From Microbacterium galbinum (GTDB lineage: Bacteria > Actinomycetota > Actinomycetes > Actinomycetales > Microbacteriaceae): a stretch of DNA of 64,000 nucleotides. The notes beneath the pieces were generated by a model. That model was given only the letters and a program-made list of their open reading frames with translations, was not told the DNA's origin and made no database searches. A program made the translations under genes and the position numbers. Positions 63,432 to 64,000 of the stretch are shown here, piece after piece. The stretch covers positions 434,001-498,000 of the forward strand of contig NZ_JAHWXM010000001.1 of assembly GCF_023091225.1 (NCBI RefSeq). Reading direction: 5' to 3'. The stretch's first letter is position 1; every line of letters starts with the position of its first letter.

Positions 63432-64000
63432 TAGGCCGCGAGATGCTCGCCGGTGAGCGTCGAGCGTTCTGCCACGAGATCCGCGGGCGTGCCTTCGAAC
63501 ACCACACGGCCGCCGTCGTGCCCGGCGCCGGGACCGATGTCGAGGATCCAGTCCGCGTGAGCCATCACCGCCTGGTGGTGCTCGATCACGATCACGGTCT
63601 TGCCCGACTCGACGAGACGGTCGAGGAGCCCGAGGATCTTCTGCACATCAGCGAGGTGGAGACCGGTCGTCGGCTCATCGAGCACGTAGACGTCGCCCTT
63701 CTCCCCCATCTGGATCGCCAGCTTGATGCGCTGACGCTCACCGCCGGACAGGGTCGAGAGCGGCTGTCCGAGCGAGAGATACCCGAGACCGACGTCGTCC
63801 AGCCGGCCGAGGATCGCCGTCACCGCGGGGATCTTGGCGTCACCCTCCGAGAAGAACACCCGCGCTTCGGACACCGGCAGGTCGAGCACCTCGGTGATGT
63901 CCTTGCCCGCCAGTTTGTACTCGAGAACCGCGGCCTGGAAGCGCTTTCCCCCGCAGTCCTCGCACGGTGTCTCGATCGTGTCCATGAAGCCGAGCTCGGT
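63419..64000 (-). CDS. UvrA-class ATPase, C-terminal part; 5' end outside window
   Basis: The frame remains open at the window end, so about 193 C-terminal residues are seen. CEDCGGKRF is the start of the zinc-binding region, LSGGERQRIKLA the ABC signature, VYVLDEPTTGLHLADV the Walker B and D-loop, and VIVIEHHQAVMAHADWILDIGPGAG the switch His. The signature reads GGERQR where housekeeping UvrA usually has GGEAQR, and the context lacks other repair genes, so this may be a UvrA2-like paralogue (linked to drug or DNA-damage tolerance) rather than the main excinuclease subunit. Confidence 0.88.
   Translation of the reverse strand, partial: TELGFMDTIETPCEDCGGKRFQAAVLEYKLAGKDITEVLDLPVSEARVFFSEGDAKIPAVTAILGRLDDVGLGYLSLGQPLSTLSGGERQRIKLAIQMGEKGDVYVLDEPTTGLHLADVQKILGLLDRLVESGKTVIVIEHHQAVMAHADWILDIGPGAGHDGGRVVFEGTPADLVAERSTLTGEHLAAYVGV

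Overview
The window is a 64 kb piece of an actinobacterial chromosome, most likely Microbacteriaceae and probably Microbacterium or a close relative. The evidence is very high GC, many GTG starts, almost universal TGA stops, 4-nt ATGA/GTGA gene overlaps, leaderless genes behind TANNNT boxes, and the gene order alaS-ruvX-mltG-aro-efp-nusB-pyr-carAB-pyrF-gmk-rpoZ-metK-priA-fmt-rsmB-rpe-his-trp-lgt-glt-pyk-polA, which is the conserved actinobacterial order. I see no rRNA, CRISPR array, insertion sequence or prophage. No stretch longer than about 200 bases lacks a gene, apart from the one holding a tRNA.

Layout. 1-3232: the 3' end of rarA, an acyltransferase-3 membrane protein, rpsD with its own promoter and a strong terminator, and a 62-residue membrane protein. 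3291-13127: one long run alaS-ruvX-mltG-aroE-aroC-aroK-aroB-aroQ-efp-nusB, giving most of the shikimate pathway plus translation and envelope functions. 13182-18369: three genes (a cysteine-free SNF2 ATPase, a metallo-beta-lactamase/Rieske fusion and an unrecognised protein) wedged between nusB and pyrR; this is the most accessory-looking part. 18378-27912: the pyrimidine operon pyrR-pyrB-pyrC-(membrane PH-like)-carA-carB-pyrF-gmk, preceded by a clear PyrR-binding RNA hairpin. Its last gene is an in-frame fusion of an mIHF-type DNA-binding domain to guanylate kinase. 27978-34593: rpoZ, metK, a helicase-dead priA, fmt, rsmB, rpe. 34590-41548: hisE-hisG-hisF-hisI running directly into the trp cluster (membrane protein, HGxxPAAW protein, trpC, trpB, trpA) and lgt; trpE is absent from its usual slot. 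41640-49179: glutamate synthase gltBD and pyruvate kinase. 49279-58010: two alpha/beta hydrolases, tRNA-Leu(CAA), an ANTAR response regulator, a GNAT acetyltransferase, a hotdog thioesterase, polA, a DUF885 peptidase-like protein and a luciferase-like oxidoreductase. 58064-64000: SGNH hydrolase, SUMF1-like and arginase-like genes, then on the minus strand an MFS transporter and a lipoprotein, a plus-strand methyltransferase, and the 3' end of a UvrA-class gene.

How it works together. Shikimate, tryptophan, histidine, pyrimidine, glutamate and one-carbon (metK, fmt) genes sit among information-processing genes (rpsD, alaS, efp, nusB, rpoZ, rsmB, polA). Transcription units can be read from TAGNNT -10-like boxes. 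Ten of these lie 6-8 nt before a start codon with no clear ribosome binding site between (leaderless), and three overlap the TAG stop of the gene upstream.

Most of the window is ordinary core genome and I did not find a convincing new defence or mobile system. The points that most merit follow-up are the mIHF-guanylate kinase fusion, the PyrR RNA hairpin, the stop/-10 overlaps, the MBL-Rieske/SNF2 insertion, the missing trpE and coaBC, and an arginase-fold protein with altered metal ligands.
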